DNA from: Baffinella frigidus
Lineage: Eukaryota; Cryptophyceae; Cryptomonadales; Baffinellaceae
Reading direction: 5' to 3'
DNA length: 16,641 nt
Assembly (NCBI GenBank): GCA_026770585.1
Contig: MU646430.1
Coordinates: 352,439-369,079 of the forward strand
Position numbers and translations under genes: made by a program. Positions 1 through 7,507 of this stretch are shown here, in pieces (position 1 is the first letter of the stretch; each line of letters begins with the position of its first letter). The notes beneath the pieces are model-generated. The model was not told where the DNA came from and searched no databases. It saw only the letters and a list, made by a program, of their open reading frames with translations.

Positions 1-140
1 GGAGGGAGAGATAGAGTTACTTTATTGAGAGTGAGTTGCTTTATTGAGAGATAAAGCTGCTTTACTCAGAAGGCGAGTTTCTTTATTGAGAGAGAGAGAG
101 AGAGAGTTGCTTTATGGAGAGAGAGAGAGAGAGAGAGGTA
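1..140. repeat. GA-rich microsatellite
   Basis: The stretch is built from GAGAGA runs separated by a short motif of the form TTGCTTTAT(T/G)GAGAG. Open frames across it are Glu/Arg- or Ser/Leu-rich products of the simple repeat and are not treated as genes. Confidence 0.85.
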
Positions 141-510
141 GAGAGTTGCGGTATGGAGAGCACGCACACCTGCAGCATGCCGATAGCGTAGCGGCGGGAC
201 GCGGGAGGGTAGGGTTCGTGCTGATTGGTGTCAATACTGATAGAGAGAGAGAGTTGCGTTATGGAGAGCAAACAAACCTGCTGCATGCCGATAGCGTAAC
301 GGCAGGATGGGGAAGGGTAGGGGCAGTGCTTCTTGGTGTCAATAATGGCGCGAAAGGGGAGGTTAAGGGTAGAGCTTATTGGTGGCAATAATGGCGGGAA
401 GGGGAGGGTAAGGGTAGTGGTTATTGGTGGCAATACAGAGCAAACAACCTGCTGCATGCCGATGGCGTAGCGGCGGGACGCGGGAGGGAAGGGGTAGTGC
501 GGCACGAAAT
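141..510. repeat. Minisatellite, ~100-bp unit, three main copies
   Basis: Three copies share a core with CTGCAGCATGCCGATAGCG or a close variant, followed by a GGCGGGACGCGGGAGGG-like segment. They lie at about 141-212, 249-320 and 436-495. Between copies 2 and 3 a second unit with AATGGCG(C/G)GAA and TTATTGGTGGCAA occurs twice. No coding signal was seen. Confidence 0.8.
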
Positions 511-604
511 CCCAGTGGTCCAGCTTGCGCGTCAGGTCCGATTTCTGAAAAGAAGAATCGCGTCCAGAAATTAGTACCGGCCGGTTTCCTTCAAAAGGTA
601 GCGT

Positions 605-1060
605 GATTCGAGAGGAGGACCTTCTTGGTGCGCGAAACGTCTTTGTAGTACTGTAGAATAACCGTATTTAGTTCACAGGTGTAGGACTAGCTGTGGTCAG
701 CCAACAGTTGACAAATTCGAGTGGATGACCTGCTTGGTGCGCGAAACGACTTTCCGAGCCTGATTTGTCCACATAAATTTGGTGCTTTGCTCTTTTCGGG
801 GAACTTCCAATCTGGGAGGAGGACCTGTTTGGTGCGCGAAACGACCCTGCGAACCGCGTCCCCGACCGCGTCCGGGTGCATGTCGTGCCTGCCAACGCAC
901 TTGGTGCTTTACTCTCTTCGGGGAACTTCGACCTCGTGTCGTGCCTGCCAGGCAGACTGGAAGTTGATTCCCCGGGGTGTGTGGTGCAAACCCGTCAACT
1001 TTTGGTGTGGAAACGATCAGTCAACCCGACCTCGTCCGGGTGCATGTCGTGCCTGCGAAG
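605..1060. repeat. Dispersed short-repeat block
   Basis: The motif TTGGTGCGCGAAACG recurs at about 625, 734 and 829. A second motif of the form TTGGTGCTTT(A/G)CTC followed by TCGGGGAAC occurs near 779 and 900 and again after 1266. A third, TGCATGTCGTGCCTGC, occurs near 875 and 1041, with variants near 1097, 1245, 1509 and 1757. The mosaic resembles decayed dispersed repeats; I see no recognisable protein in any frame. Confidence 0.65.
957..1031. repeat. Dispersed repeat, copy 1 (copy 2 at 15861-15930)
   Basis: This ~72-bp segment shares GGAAGTTGATT, then CCCCGGGG, then TTTGGTGTG(G/A)AAA and GATCA with the segment at 15861-15930. Both are in the same orientation and end near CCGAC. They are about 15 kb apart. 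Confidence 0.6.
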
Positions 1061-1126
1061 GAATTTCTATGTTCAGGTTATGGGACCCAGTCAGAGATGC
1101 ATGTCGTTCCTGCACCAAGGTCTCAT

Positions 1127-1210
1127 GTCACGCCCGCTGTGCACTCACGTCACGACCAGGTTGTACCTACGTTATCGAGTCACGCCCGCTGTGCACTCAA
1201 GTCACGACCA
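1127..1210. repeat. Direct repeat, 52-bp period
   Basis: GTCACGCCCGCTGTGCACTC followed by (A)(C/A)GTCACGACCA occurs twice, starting at 1127 and 1179. Confidence 0.8.
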
Positions 1211-1265
1211 TTTTGTTATAGGGACGCGTCCCTGACCGCGTCCAGATGCATGTCGTGCCTGTCAA

Positions 1266-1365
1266 ATCACTTGGTGCTTTACTCTCTTCGGGGAATCACT
1301 TAGTGCTTTACTCTCTTCGGGGAATCACTTGGTGCTTTACTCTATTGGGGAACTTCGACCTCTCA
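1266..1365. repeat. Triple tandem repeat, 28-29-bp unit
   Basis: Three consecutive units of CACTT(G/A)GTGCTTTACTCT with a CTTCGGGGAAT-like tail. The third unit continues into AACTTCGACCTC, as the related copy near 900-935 does. Confidence 0.8.
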
Positions 1366-1537
1366 AGGGCTCCAACAACGTCCATGGGGTATGTCGTTCT
1401 ACAACAACGTGTAGTGTGTGAGAGAACTTCGGATCCTTGTAGTACCAAAACCCCCGTAGGGGGTCTTAGAATGTGGTCATGCTGGTCGTGTAATCAATAA
1501 ATTATTTCAATGTCGTGCCTGCTCTCTCGTCCGGCCT

Positions 1538-1652
1538 GGAGAGTGATCAACGTAACTAATGGAGAGTGGCCACCTTTACTAATGGGGAGTGATAAACTTA
1601 ACTAATGGAGAGTGGTCACCTTAACTAATGGGGAGTCGTCAACTTGACTGAC
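1538..1652. repeat. Tandem repeat, ~25-bp unit, about four to five copies
   Basis: Repeated units have the form ACTAATGG(A/G)GAGTGGTCACCTT with point changes between them. No gene is seen from 1366 to 1800. Confidence 0.75.
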
Positions 1653-1802
1653 TACACAACGTATTAGTGCCTGCACAGGGTTGTGTGCACACGGGACATG
1701 AGTTTGTGCCTACTGTCCGAGTCACAGCACACCAACTACACTCAAATACACTCACGTCGTGCCTGCACTCTCGTCCGGACGTGATACGTCAGCATGCGTG
1801 TG

Positions 1803-1909
1803 TGTTGAGGGTTTAGAGTTTAGGGTTGAGGGTTGAGGGTTGAGGGTTGCGGGTTGAGAGTTGAGGGTTGGGGGTCGAAGGATGAGAGTTGAGGATTGAG
1901 GGTTGAGGT

Positions 1910-1963
<54 letters not shown>

Positions 1964-1975
1964 GGTTGGGATGTA
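1803..1975 (+). repeat. Telomere-like tract, mainly TTGAGGG
   Basis: About 170 bp of seven-base units, mostly GGGTTGA with some GGGTTTA, GGGTTGC and GAGTTGA variants. It is a degenerate relative of the TTTAGGG telomere repeat at an interior position. Confidence 0.85.
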
Positions 1976-2037
1976 GGGTTGTTACGAATCTCTCGCTACC
2001 TTTCTTGCTCTCTGAGTTCCGTCTGCAGAGGTTATAA

Positions 2038-2345
2038 GGTGTAGGGTGTGTAGGGTTTACTATTCATGGTTCAGGGTTCAGGGGTTATGGTACATGGAGG
2101 AAGTGACCATGTGGTTCTGCCTGGTGGGTACATGGAGGTGACCCAAATCTCTCTGAGGTCATAGGGTGTAGGGTGTAGGGTGTAGAGTTTATGGTTTCGG
2201 GGTTAGGGGTTATGATACATGGAGGTGGTGATCTGGGTCACGAATCTCCCAGGAACCCAAAACCTTAAATCCTAATCCCCAAACCCCAAACCCCAAACCC
2301 CAAACCCAAACCCCAAACCCCAAACCCTAAATAGATTTCTCTTGC
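2038..2345. repeat. Telomere-like repeats with exon-edge copies
   Basis: GTGTAGGG, TTCAGGG and, from 2268, CCCCAAA units alternate with three short copies (about 2092, 2130 and 2216) of the downstream edge of the minus-strand exon at 2349-2424. The copies carry variants of TACATGGAGGTGGTGATC. On the minus strand each ends CTCCAT followed by GTA, so each keeps the GT donor. Confidence 0.7.
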
Positions 2346-2348
2346 GGG

Positions 2349-2424
2349 GTACATGGAGGTGGTGATCTGGGTGACGTATCGCTCGCGGAGCTTGTAGACC
2401 ATCGGGTTGCAGTTGACCCAGTAC
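2349..2424 (-). CDS. Exon F, fragment of an unrecognised membrane-protein gene
   Basis: On the minus strand a CTGGCAG acceptor precedes an open segment reading YWVNCNPMVYKLRERY then VTQITTSMY, and a CAT/GTACCC donor follows. Within the segment the reading frame is open and of ordinary protein composition, unlike the surrounding repeat. I do not recognise the family. It is the most 3' of several fragments (A to F) on this strand between 5.44 and 2.35 kb that may belong to one gene. Three extra copies of its donor-side edge lie at 2.09-2.24 kb. The gene assignment is inference from strand, order and shared style of splice sites. Confidence 0.4.
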
Positions 2425-2487
2425 CTGCCAGAGTTTCCAGGTCGTGTTGAAAAGCTATCACGCTATTGTGAAGGTCCGACACGCGTC

Positions 2488-2776
2488 ATTTCAACCACTG
2501 AAGGGGTTTCTCGATGTCAATGCACCCTTTGTTCAGTTATGAGGAAGTAATAAATGTCCGCCGATGTCTATCACGCTATTGATCTGGTATACATACAGGG
2601 GTTGTGTACCACTTACAAGTGAGTTTTACCACTGCCGGGGTTACTCAATATGAAGGACACGTACTTGAGAAGGTCTGTCCAGCTCTTGGTACAAGTGATT
2701 CGTACCACTAAAAGAATTTCCCGATGTCGAGGCACCCTTTGTTAGGTTATGAGGAATGAAGGACACGTACTTGAGC
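2488..2776. repeat. Direct repeats with exon E edge copies
   Basis: A ~60-bp segment containing CGATGTC, then GCACCCTTTGTT and GTTATGAGGAA, occurs at about 2490-2547 and 2695-2756. A second motif, GAAGGACACGTACTTGAG, occurs at about 2653 and 2759. On the minus strand it reads CTCAAGTAC followed by GTGTCC, the donor-side edge of exon E (3149-3208). Confidence 0.65.
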
Positions 2777-2800
2777 GTCGGGATCGCGAAGAAAATGTAA
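2769..2800 (-). pseudogene. Exon E partial copy
   Basis: The minus strand reads YIFFAIPTLKY, a near copy of NMFFAMPTLKY in exon E at 3149-3208. It keeps a GTGTCC donor directly after the Tyr codon. It abuts the hairpin at 2802-2849. Confidence 0.5.
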
Positions 2801-2801
2801 T

Positions 2802-2849
2802 CGGGTGGCTTTACAAAACGACGAATTCATCGTTTTGTAAAGCCATCCG
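2802..2849. repeat. Hairpin, 20-bp arms
   Basis: CGGGTGGCTTTACAAAACGA at 2802-2821 is the reverse complement of 2830-2849 with one mismatch. The loop is 8 nt and contains GAATTC. It touches the exon E copy at 2769-2800. Confidence 0.85.
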
Positions 2850-2980
2850 ATAACTGTCAAGCGATTGTGAAGGTCGGGCAAGCACGTGGTACACGTGGTA
2901 CACGTTATGTGTACCACTGCAACGGTTACTGTGTGGGAGGTGCATATGGTTATAGTGCGGCCCCGCTGGCCGGCTAGTCG

Positions 2981-3147
2981 CCCCCAGAGAGAGAGCGCGC
3001 GCGCGAGAGAAAGGGTGAGGGAGGAGGGGTGGGAGAAACAGCGGAGGGAGAACAGGGGAGGGGGGAGGGGAGGAAGAGGAGGGGGAGGCGAGCGGAGGAG
3101 GAGAGAGAGAGATAGAGAGAGGAGAGAGAGAGAGAGAGAGGAGAGAG
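2981..3147. repeat. GA/GGA microsatellite
   Basis: GAGAGA, GGGAGG and GAGGAG runs. Open frames on both strands (Arg/Glu-rich on plus, Ser/Pro/Leu-rich on minus) are simple-repeat products. The tract begins exactly where the exon E donor would be expected, so it may have expanded at that splice site. Confidence 0.85.
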
Positions 3148-3148
3148 T

Positions 3149-3208
3149 ACTTGAGCGTCGGCATCGCGAAGAACATGTTGGCTGAGAGCATCGTGATCTC
3201 CAGCACGC
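3149..3208 (-). CDS. Exon E, fragment of an unrecognised membrane-protein gene
   Basis: A CGAGCAG acceptor on the minus strand is followed by an open segment reading VLEITMLSANMFFAMPTLKY, hydrophobic and consistent with part of a membrane helix. Telomere-like repeat lies directly on its 5' side (3211 onward) and the GA microsatellite on its 3' side, in place of the GTGTCC donor seen in the partial copy at 2769-2800. The family is not recognised. Grouping with exons A to D and F is inference. Confidence 0.4.
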
Positions 3209-3210
3209 CT

Positions 3211-3360
3211 GCTCGGTTTAGGGTTTAGGGTTTAGGGTTTAGGGTTTAGGGTTTAGGGTTCAGGGTTTAGGGTTTAGGGTTTAGGGTTTAGAGTTTAGGG
3301 TTTAGGTTTTAGGGTTTAAAGTTTAGGGTTTAGGGTTTGGGGCTTGGGGTTTAAGGTTCA
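3211..3360 (+). repeat. Interstitial telomere-like tract, TTTAGGG
   Basis: About twenty units, mostly exact GGGTTTA with a few GGGTTCA, GAGTTTA and GGTTTTA variants. This is the cleanest TTTAGGG array on the plus strand. It sits inside the presumed intron immediately upstream of minus-strand exon E. Confidence 0.95.
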
Positions 3361-3617
3361 GGATTTAGGGGTTTGCCATTCAGAATCTTCGCCCTCAAGA
3401 GCGCTGCTCGCCGAGGCAAAAGTTGAGAGTGAGCGACGTCTCCAAAAATCAGCTCCTTTACTAAGAGTAACGGCAACTACTTATTCATATCAGGAAACAG
3501 AAGAAGAATCTATTGCGCACCGGCGAGAATGGGGCAGGTAAGGATAGTGTCCAAATAAGAGCCCGGGCTCGCCAAATTGGTCAACCCTCCTCTTACGATG
3601 GCTTTCGGCATTACCAT

Positions 3618-3747
3618 GGCGGTTGCCCTGACCCATGACGCCAATGAACACATCAACGGGGTGGCACGCGATCCACGGCCCGCCTTTGTAGGGTGCGAGC
3701 GCCGCGCGCGACTCTGAGGGGTTGCTCCACTGGCATGTGAACAGCAT
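3618..3747 (-). CDS. Exon D, fragment of an unrecognised gene
   Basis: On the minus strand a CCTTTCCAG acceptor precedes MLFTCQWSNPSESRAALAPY, then KGGPWIACHPVDVFIGVMGQ. A possible GTAATG donor follows near 3617. The frame is open for about 43 codons. The first ~35 bp recur at 3961-3986, where an in-frame TAG has appeared, so that second copy is dead. The family is not recognised; the end is uncertain. Confidence 0.35.
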
Positions 3748-3754
3748 CTGGAAA

Positions 3755-3772
3755 GGGGGGGGGGGGGGGGGG
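3755..3772 (+). repeat. Homopolymer of 18 G
   Basis: Eighteen consecutive G, read on the minus strand as a C-rich stretch just upstream of the exon D acceptor. The length may be a sequencing or assembly artefact. Confidence 0.9.
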
Positions 3773-3796
3773 TGAGGAGGCAGAGTGGTTGCCTGG

Positions 3797-4140
3797 TCTG
3801 GAATCCTCGGGGTGGTTGACCAGGCAGAGTCCTCTGCTCAACTGGGTGAGTATGGCAGTGCTGGTCCTTGCTTGGGGATGGCATGGGCTGACACCGACAA
3901 TCCTGTTTGATAAATCGGAATCAACGGAATTGACGGTCTGGAATCTTCGGGGGGGCTCCGAGGGGTTGCTCCACTAGCATGTGAACAGCATCTGGAGAGG
4001 AATGGGTTTGGGGGGGTTAGGGTACCGCAGACTTGAGGGTGTAAGGGTTTGGGTGTAGGGTGCCGGCTTGAGAGTTCACGGGTTGGAGGAAGGGGTTAGG
4101 GGGAAGAGCGTTTCCTTGGTCTGGAATCCTTGGGGGGAGG
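3797..4140. repeat. Exon D edge copy and GGTCTGGAATC repeats
   Basis: GGTCTGGAATC followed by a CCTCGGGG-like run occurs near 3797, 3936 and 4118. At 3961-3998 the segment GAGGGGTTGCTCCACTAGCA followed by TGTGAACAGCATCTGGA copies the 5' edge of exon D, including its acceptor. The rest is GGGTGTA/GGGTTAG degenerate telomere-like sequence. Confidence 0.6.
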
Positions 4141-4254
4141 ATACGGCCACGCCCCGCCCCTTTCGGTCCTGGACCAAATGCTACGCACGATTCGCGCTGT
4201 GCGTTCCCCTCGAATTAAAAGGGAGCACGCGTGTAGATGCGGAATTGGTGCAGG

Positions 4255-4322
4255 GCTTTCTACAGAACAAGTTCCGGTGTCCGCCTATGTTGGGAGCTCG
4301 AAGAACCCAAAGGACCTAGAGA
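4255..4322 (+). repeat. Dispersed repeat family R1, copy 1
   Basis: Contains TGTCCGCCTATGTTGGGAGC followed by a GAAGAACCCAAAGGACC-like segment. Related copies occur at 4833-4945 (minus), 10822-10915 (minus) and 12665-12785 (plus). The fullest copies also carry GAAAGCATGGC and CTGCAGATAAGTTCCAG on the 5' side. Confidence 0.75.
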
Positions 4323-4404
4323 TGGGAGAGAACCCCCCCCCCACCCAAAGCAGAGACGCGGAGGAAGGGTTTCTTCCGGGAAGGTTAATCAACAGGGTTG
4401 CACC

Positions 4405-4523
4405 CAGAGGAAGCCGAACAGGTAGTAGAAGGCCATGTCGAAGATGTAGGAGAGGACGATGAGGGGGAGCGCTGGGAGGGCGAAGACGAACGCGAGCGTG
4501 GTGAAGAGGATGAACCCGGGCGC
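4405..4523 (-). CDS. Exon C, transmembrane segments of an unrecognised gene
   Basis: A TCTCCCCAG acceptor on the minus strand is followed by APGFILFTTLAFVFALPALP and then LIVLSYIFDMAFYYLFGFLW, ending at a CTCTGG/GTGCAA donor. The ~40 residues are strongly hydrophobic and would span one or two membrane helices. This is the best evidence that the minus-strand gene codes a multi-pass membrane protein. The 5' edge is copied at 4643-4678 and the 3' edge at 5479-5497. No family recognised. Confidence 0.5.
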
Positions 4524-4586
4524 CTGGGGAGACTCGTTACCGAGGCGTTCAGTTCTGGAGGCCTTTCTTACGACGCGCTTTCTAAA

Positions 4587-4642
4587 GCAACACACTCTAG
4601 CTCTGCCTAAATGTATTCAATGCGGATCCCAGATTGACTGAT
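4587..4642. repeat. Direct repeat, copy 1 (copy 2 at 4758-4812)
   Basis: CAACACACTCTAGCTCTGCC, then TAAATGTATTCAA, then CCCAGATT(G/A)ACTGA occurs here and 171 bp downstream. It contains the recurrent 9-mer CTAGCTCTG. Confidence 0.8.
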
Positions 4643-4678
4643 GAACGCGAGCGCGACGAAGAGGAGGAACCCGGGCGC
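4643..4678 (-). pseudogene. Exon C 5'-edge copy
   Basis: The minus strand reads APGFLLFVALAF after a GTGGCCAG acceptor, closely matching the start of exon C (APGFILFTTLAF). It then breaks off into the 4587-4642 repeat. It is a partial exon duplication that keeps the acceptor. Confidence 0.55.
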
Positions 4679-4721
4679 CTGGCCACACGGATTAGGGTTG
4701 AGGGGATGGGTTGTAGGGTGT

Positions 4722-4766
4722 AGTGTGTTGATGAGGCACCACATGCCCGCGCCTCATCAACACACT
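4722..4766. repeat. Hairpin, 16-bp perfect arms
   Basis: AGTGTGTTGATGAGGC at 4722-4737 pairs perfectly with 4751-4766; loop 13 nt. The 9-mer CTAGCTCTG follows directly at 4767. Confidence 0.9.
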
Positions 4767-4832
4767 CTAGCTCTGCCTAAATGTATTCAACGAGGCGCCC
4801 AGATTAACTGAGGCAGAGGTAGATACTTGCGG

Positions 4833-4945
4833 GGAGGAAGGACAGACGAGGACTGCGTAGTCCTTGAGGTCCTTTAGGTTCTTTTAACTCCCACCATAGG
4901 CGGACACCAGAACTTATCATGCAGAAGAGGTCATGCTTCCTTTCG
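4833..4945 (-). repeat. Dispersed repeat family R1, copy 2
   Basis: Minus-strand relative of the copies at 4255 and 12665: GGTCCTTTAGGTTCTT, CATAGGCGGACACC, ACTTATC and TGCTTCCTTTCGGATCAC. Its outer flank, GACTGCGTAGTCC, also matches the far end of the copy at 12665. Confidence 0.75.
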
Positions 4946-4967
4946 GATCACGACAGGCCCCCCGTAC

Positions 4968-5006
4968 CGTGCGCCTGATGGCGACGGTCGGCGTCGGGAA
5001 CAGCGC
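4968..5006 (-). pseudogene. Exon B 3'-edge copy
   Basis: The minus strand reads ALFPTPTVAIRRT followed by a GTACGG donor. It matches ALLPTPTIAIKRT with its GTACAC donor at the end of exon B. Only the donor-side ~40 bp is duplicated. Confidence 0.55.
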
Positions 5007-5152
5007 AGAGCTAGATACTTGCGGGGGGGGGAGGACACACTCGCGACAGTGCTGAAGAAGAGGACTGCGCTCAAGGCTCAAGGGCCTACCTAGGACCTGT
5101 GTCGAGAGTAATAAAGAAGAGGCGGAGGAGGAGGAGGAGGAGGACTGTGTAC

Positions 5153-5254
5153 CGTGCGCTTGATGGCGATGGTCGGCGTCGGGAGCAGTGCCATGTACAC
5201 TCGGGAGATGAGAACCGGGAGGAGGATGGTCACGAAGAGCGGCACTGTGTTGTT
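5153..5254 (-). CDS. Exon B, transmembrane segment of an unrecognised gene
   Basis: The minus strand reads NNTVPLFVTILLPVLISRVY then MALLPTPTIAIKRT, with an ACG/GTACAC donor. About 20 hydrophobic residues would form one membrane helix, followed by a basic end. The exact acceptor is unclear; AACAACACAG within the segment is a candidate. A GGTTTAGGG-like stretch adjoins the 5' side. Confidence 0.45.
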
Positions 5255-5293
5255 GGGCGGGTTTAGGGTATATGGTCAAGGGTTTATGGTCAA

Positions 5294-5435
5294 GGGCGGA
5301 CCCTAGAAGATCATAGGGGTTATGGGGAAGGGCGGACCCCAGAAGATCCACGCTTTGATGGCGAGGTAAGCAATCCACGTGACGTACACGTAGTTGTCAG
5401 CCGCTTTCAGGCTCTGGTCGATGACTATCGCCTGC
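5294..5435 (-). CDS. Exon A, transmembrane segment of an unrecognised gene
   Basis: After a GGCGCAG acceptor the minus strand reads AIVIDQSLKAADNYVYVTWI then AYLAIKAWIFWGPPFP, hydrophobic and Trp/Tyr-rich. Its 3' part, coding IFWGPP, is repeated at 5294-5313, where the Trp codon TGG has become TAG. As in the other fragments, the duplicated piece is the donor-side edge. It is the most 5' piece found of the minus-strand gene. No start codon context was identified. Confidence 0.45.
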
Positions 5436-5478
5436 GCCAGGATTCGGGGGGGGTCGTTTGGTTTTATCTCAGCTCATT

Positions 5479-5497
5479 TACCCAGAGGAAGCCGAGC
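5479..5497 (-). pseudogene. Exon C 3'-edge copy
   Basis: The minus strand reads GFLW followed by a GTAAAT donor, matching GFLW/GTGCAA at the end of exon C about 1.1 kb away. It is too short to stand alone, but the match covers 16 to 18 bases. Confidence 0.35.
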
Positions 5498-5677
5498 TCC
5501 CCACAAACCTCTCCGTCTGCTCTCCGCACTGAACACTCACCACTTAGACCACCACGACCCTCAAACATCTACCTACATGTTCCCTCAAACATCCACCCGC
5601 AAACTTCCACCTACCCCCTCAAACATCAACGTAAGTTACGTAACCCGACCTCGTCGACGCTGTGGTCGGCTTCGGCG

Positions 5678-5730
5678 CGCTTCAGTGTTCCCCGGGCATG
5701 CGCCATCGCCCGGGGTGTCTCCCCGAAGCG
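5678..5730. repeat. Stem-loop CGCTTC...GAAGCG with CCCCGGGC core
   Basis: The outer arms CGCTTC/GAAGCG and inner arms CCCCGGGC/GCCCGGGG are separated by short unpaired stretches. A GC-rich hairpin in a stretch (5500-5850) without a supported gene. Confidence 0.55.
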
Positions 5731-5847
5731 GGGCTCCACCTCCGTAGTCGCCATGGGCGGGGGGCGGGGGGGCAGTGAGAATCAGTCGCAAAGTTGCGAC
5801 CTGTGGCAGGTTTTGACTTATGGCTAGGTTTTGACCAGTTTGGCAGG

Positions 5848-5901
5848 GGATTGACTAAAAAAACAGTGGTCAAAGGTGGTTGACTAAAAACAGTGGTCAA
5901 A
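5848..5901 (+). repeat. Tandem duplication, ~27-bp unit
   Basis: GATTGACTAAAAAAACAGTG then GTCAAAGGTG is followed by a second copy, GTTGACTAAAAACAGTGGTC then AAATC. Confidence 0.8.
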
Positions 5902-6230
5902 TCTTCAAAGTATATCTTCTGATTTTGGTTTTCCCATGCTCTCGTGTTCTCTCCTCTCCCGCGGTGTGCTCAGCGCTGCACCGGTCTGCCCCACCCACTC
6001 AGAACCCCGTGTGCCTGATCTTCCGCCCCTCGATCCTCAACCTGCATCCTCAGGGGCCCGCCGAAACATGGAGCACCTCAATTCCCCCAAGCCCCCCCTC
6101 TCACACCCTCAACCCCTCAACGCAGCTCGCCGCATCGCGATCAGCCCTTCAGGCAGCCCGGATCTCCACGGGGATCACCAAGGTATTATTTCCCCTCTTC
6201 ACGCCGACCCAGCCCCTGAACTCCGAGAAA

Positions 6231-6647
6231 ATGGCCTTGTTTCAATCGCTGGCCTGTTCTCGTAACTTCAACCCTGATCGGGCACATCTGAACTACGCAT
6301 TGCAGTTCATTCTTGGAGCAGCACCATACGAAGGTTTTGCTGCACAAGAGCCCAGGGACCTGCGAGCGGTGTGTGTGGCCATTTGGCACAGTGAACGAAT
6401 CGACCTGCAGTTGCGGGCATCTCCGCTCGGGGCGATGCGCGCGCCGACTGGGTCGGGGCTGGTCGGCGAGGGCGCGAGGTGCTTCATCTCGACGGGCCCT
6501 CTCAAGGCTGAGCAGGTTCAACCAGCCTTCAGTGTGGGATGGGGGCAAATCGCCTTTTTCAATCCCCCCGATTTGTACTGGAGCCCGCCGGATTCCGACG
6601 GGCCGATTGACTTTTGGATCACTCATTATCAGGCTGTTAAAAAATGA
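6231..6647 (+). CDS. Unrecognised open frame, low confidence
   Basis: An ATG at 6231 opens 138 codons ending in TGA, starting MALFQSLACSRNFNPDRAH and ending DFWITHYQAVKK. The frame stays open upstream to about 5880, but only by running through a proline/serine-rich stretch and a tandem repeat. No domain, signal peptide or membrane segment is recognised, and overlapping frames on both strands are almost as long. It could be one exon of a gene or chance. Confidence 0.2.
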   Translation: MALFQSLACSRNFNPDRAHLNYALQFILGAAPYEGFAAQEPRDLRAVCVAIWHSERIDLQLRASPLGAMRAPTGSGLVGEGARCFISTGPLKAEQVQPAFSVGWGQIAFFNPPDLYWSPPDSDGPIDFWITHYQAVKK

Positions 6648-6932
6648 AGTCGAAAGACCAACACGTAGAACTGGAACTCCCGTACAAAGAGGGCAACTAA
6701 ACAGTATGTTTATGGTGAGACCAGATCGACTCGATCAGAGCTAGCTCTTGGCACAGCGCCCGTGGCTCCCCTGTTGGCCCTGCACCTGCCACCAGCCCTC
6801 ACCAGTCCATTGTTGTGATCGCTTGGGTCTGGCGGATGCGTGCAGAATTGAAACGCGTTCCGGTTACCTTCCGTTCATATTTCGCCAGACCCGCAAAGAG
6901 GATGCCGCGGGTGCGGAAGGGGTGCAATTCGG

Positions 6933-7078
6933 ACCACCAACCCTCACAATTGGACCAAATTTAGATTTTAGATTTACCCTTGATTTGTCCTTGCAGAGAC
7001 CCCGGATCTGGGATCTCTGCAAGGGTAAATCTCAAGTCTAAAATCGATGATTTGGTCCAACCGGGAGGGTTGGTGGGA
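6933..7078. repeat. Hairpin element, ~70-bp arms
   Basis: CCACCAACCCTC, TTGGACCAAAT, TAGATTTTAGA and TTTACCCTTG on the left arm are mirrored on the right by CAAGGGTAAATCT, TCTAAAATCGA, ATTTGGTCCAA and GAGGGTTGGTGG. A smaller GAGACCCCGG/ATCTGGGATCTC core lies at the centre. The arms are imperfect but readily aligned. It sits just upstream of the first ankyrin-like segment. Confidence 0.9.
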
Positions 7079-7120
7079 GAGAGGGGGTGCGCACCTGAGC
7101 GCTGCCGCGCGCCGCAGCAG

Positions 7121-7160
7121 GGAAAGACGCCGCTGCATTTTTATGTCAAGGCCATGCGGC
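7121..7160 (+). pseudogene. Possible ankyrin-repeat start fragment
   Basis: After CGCAGCAG the plus strand reads GKTPLHFYVKAM. The GKTPLH start is the usual first turn of an ankyrin repeat, but the expected AA-GH continuation is absent. It may be a decayed exon upstream of the ankyrin gene, or chance. Confidence 0.3.
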
Positions 7161-7239
7161 GGTGGTGGAGAAGGTTTCTGGGGGAGGCTCTTGTTGCACG
7201 ATTCTGCTTTTGCACGAAGACTCTCTAATGCCACACGCT

Positions 7240-7377
7240 AACGCCAGCGGACCCCTTTGCCTACGGTAGGAACCCCCCCTCCTCCTACGACGTTTGAAAC
7301 AAAAAGGTCTTCAAAAGTCGTAGGAGGGGGGCTCCTACCGTAGGCAATCCGTAGGCTCTAAGTACCTCGCTGGCGTT
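7240..7377. repeat. Nested hairpin element
   Basis: The outer arms AACGCCAGCG (7240-7249) and CGCTGGCGTT (7368-7377) are perfect. Nested inside are arms of 31-35 bp starting TTGCCTACGGTAGGA (7257-7291 with 7317-7347), differing by a few bases in a C-run. The 3' ankyrin acceptor TTTTCAG follows 10 bp later. Confidence 0.9.
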
Positions 7378-7387
7378 GGCTTTTCAG

Positions 7388-7507
7388 ATGATCTCGCCTG
7401 ATCGCCGAATCTTTCGGCAGGCCCCTCTTGTGGCGGAGGGCAAGAAGCTGCTGGCTGCGGACCCCCAGGCTCTTCTCGAGGCTGCGGCGGCTGGGGACGT
7501 GACCAAG
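7388..7507 (+). CDS. Ankyrin gene exon 1
   Basis: The acceptor GGCTTTTCAG is followed at once by ATG. Forty codons run from MISPDRRIFRQAP to LLEAAAAGDVTK, ending at AAG/GTCTAG. The ATG next to an AG means either that this is the first coding exon reached by a splice from a 5' leader, or an internal Met. Confidence 0.65.

Noticed and set aside
83-505. Open frames on both strands over the GA and minisatellite region
   Set aside because: They are products of simple and tandem repeats, with low-complexity translations and no conserved motif.
1266-1365. CRISPR array
   Set aside because: The units are directly adjacent, without unique spacers, and the window is eukaryotic.
2811-3206. Long minus-strand open frame across the GA tract
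   Set aside because: Its middle is Ser/Pro/Leu simple repeat. Only the first ~20 codons (exon E) look like real protein.
3596-3715. Aquaporin-like plus-strand peptide (MAFGITMAVALTHDANEHIN)
   Set aside because: The NPA motif and the second helix are absent, and the minus-strand frame of exon D fits the same bases with splice sites and a copied edge.
5880-6230. 5' extension of the 6231 open frame
   Set aside because: It has a TTG start inside a tandem repeat and a proline/serine-rich translation; there is no ATG before 6231.
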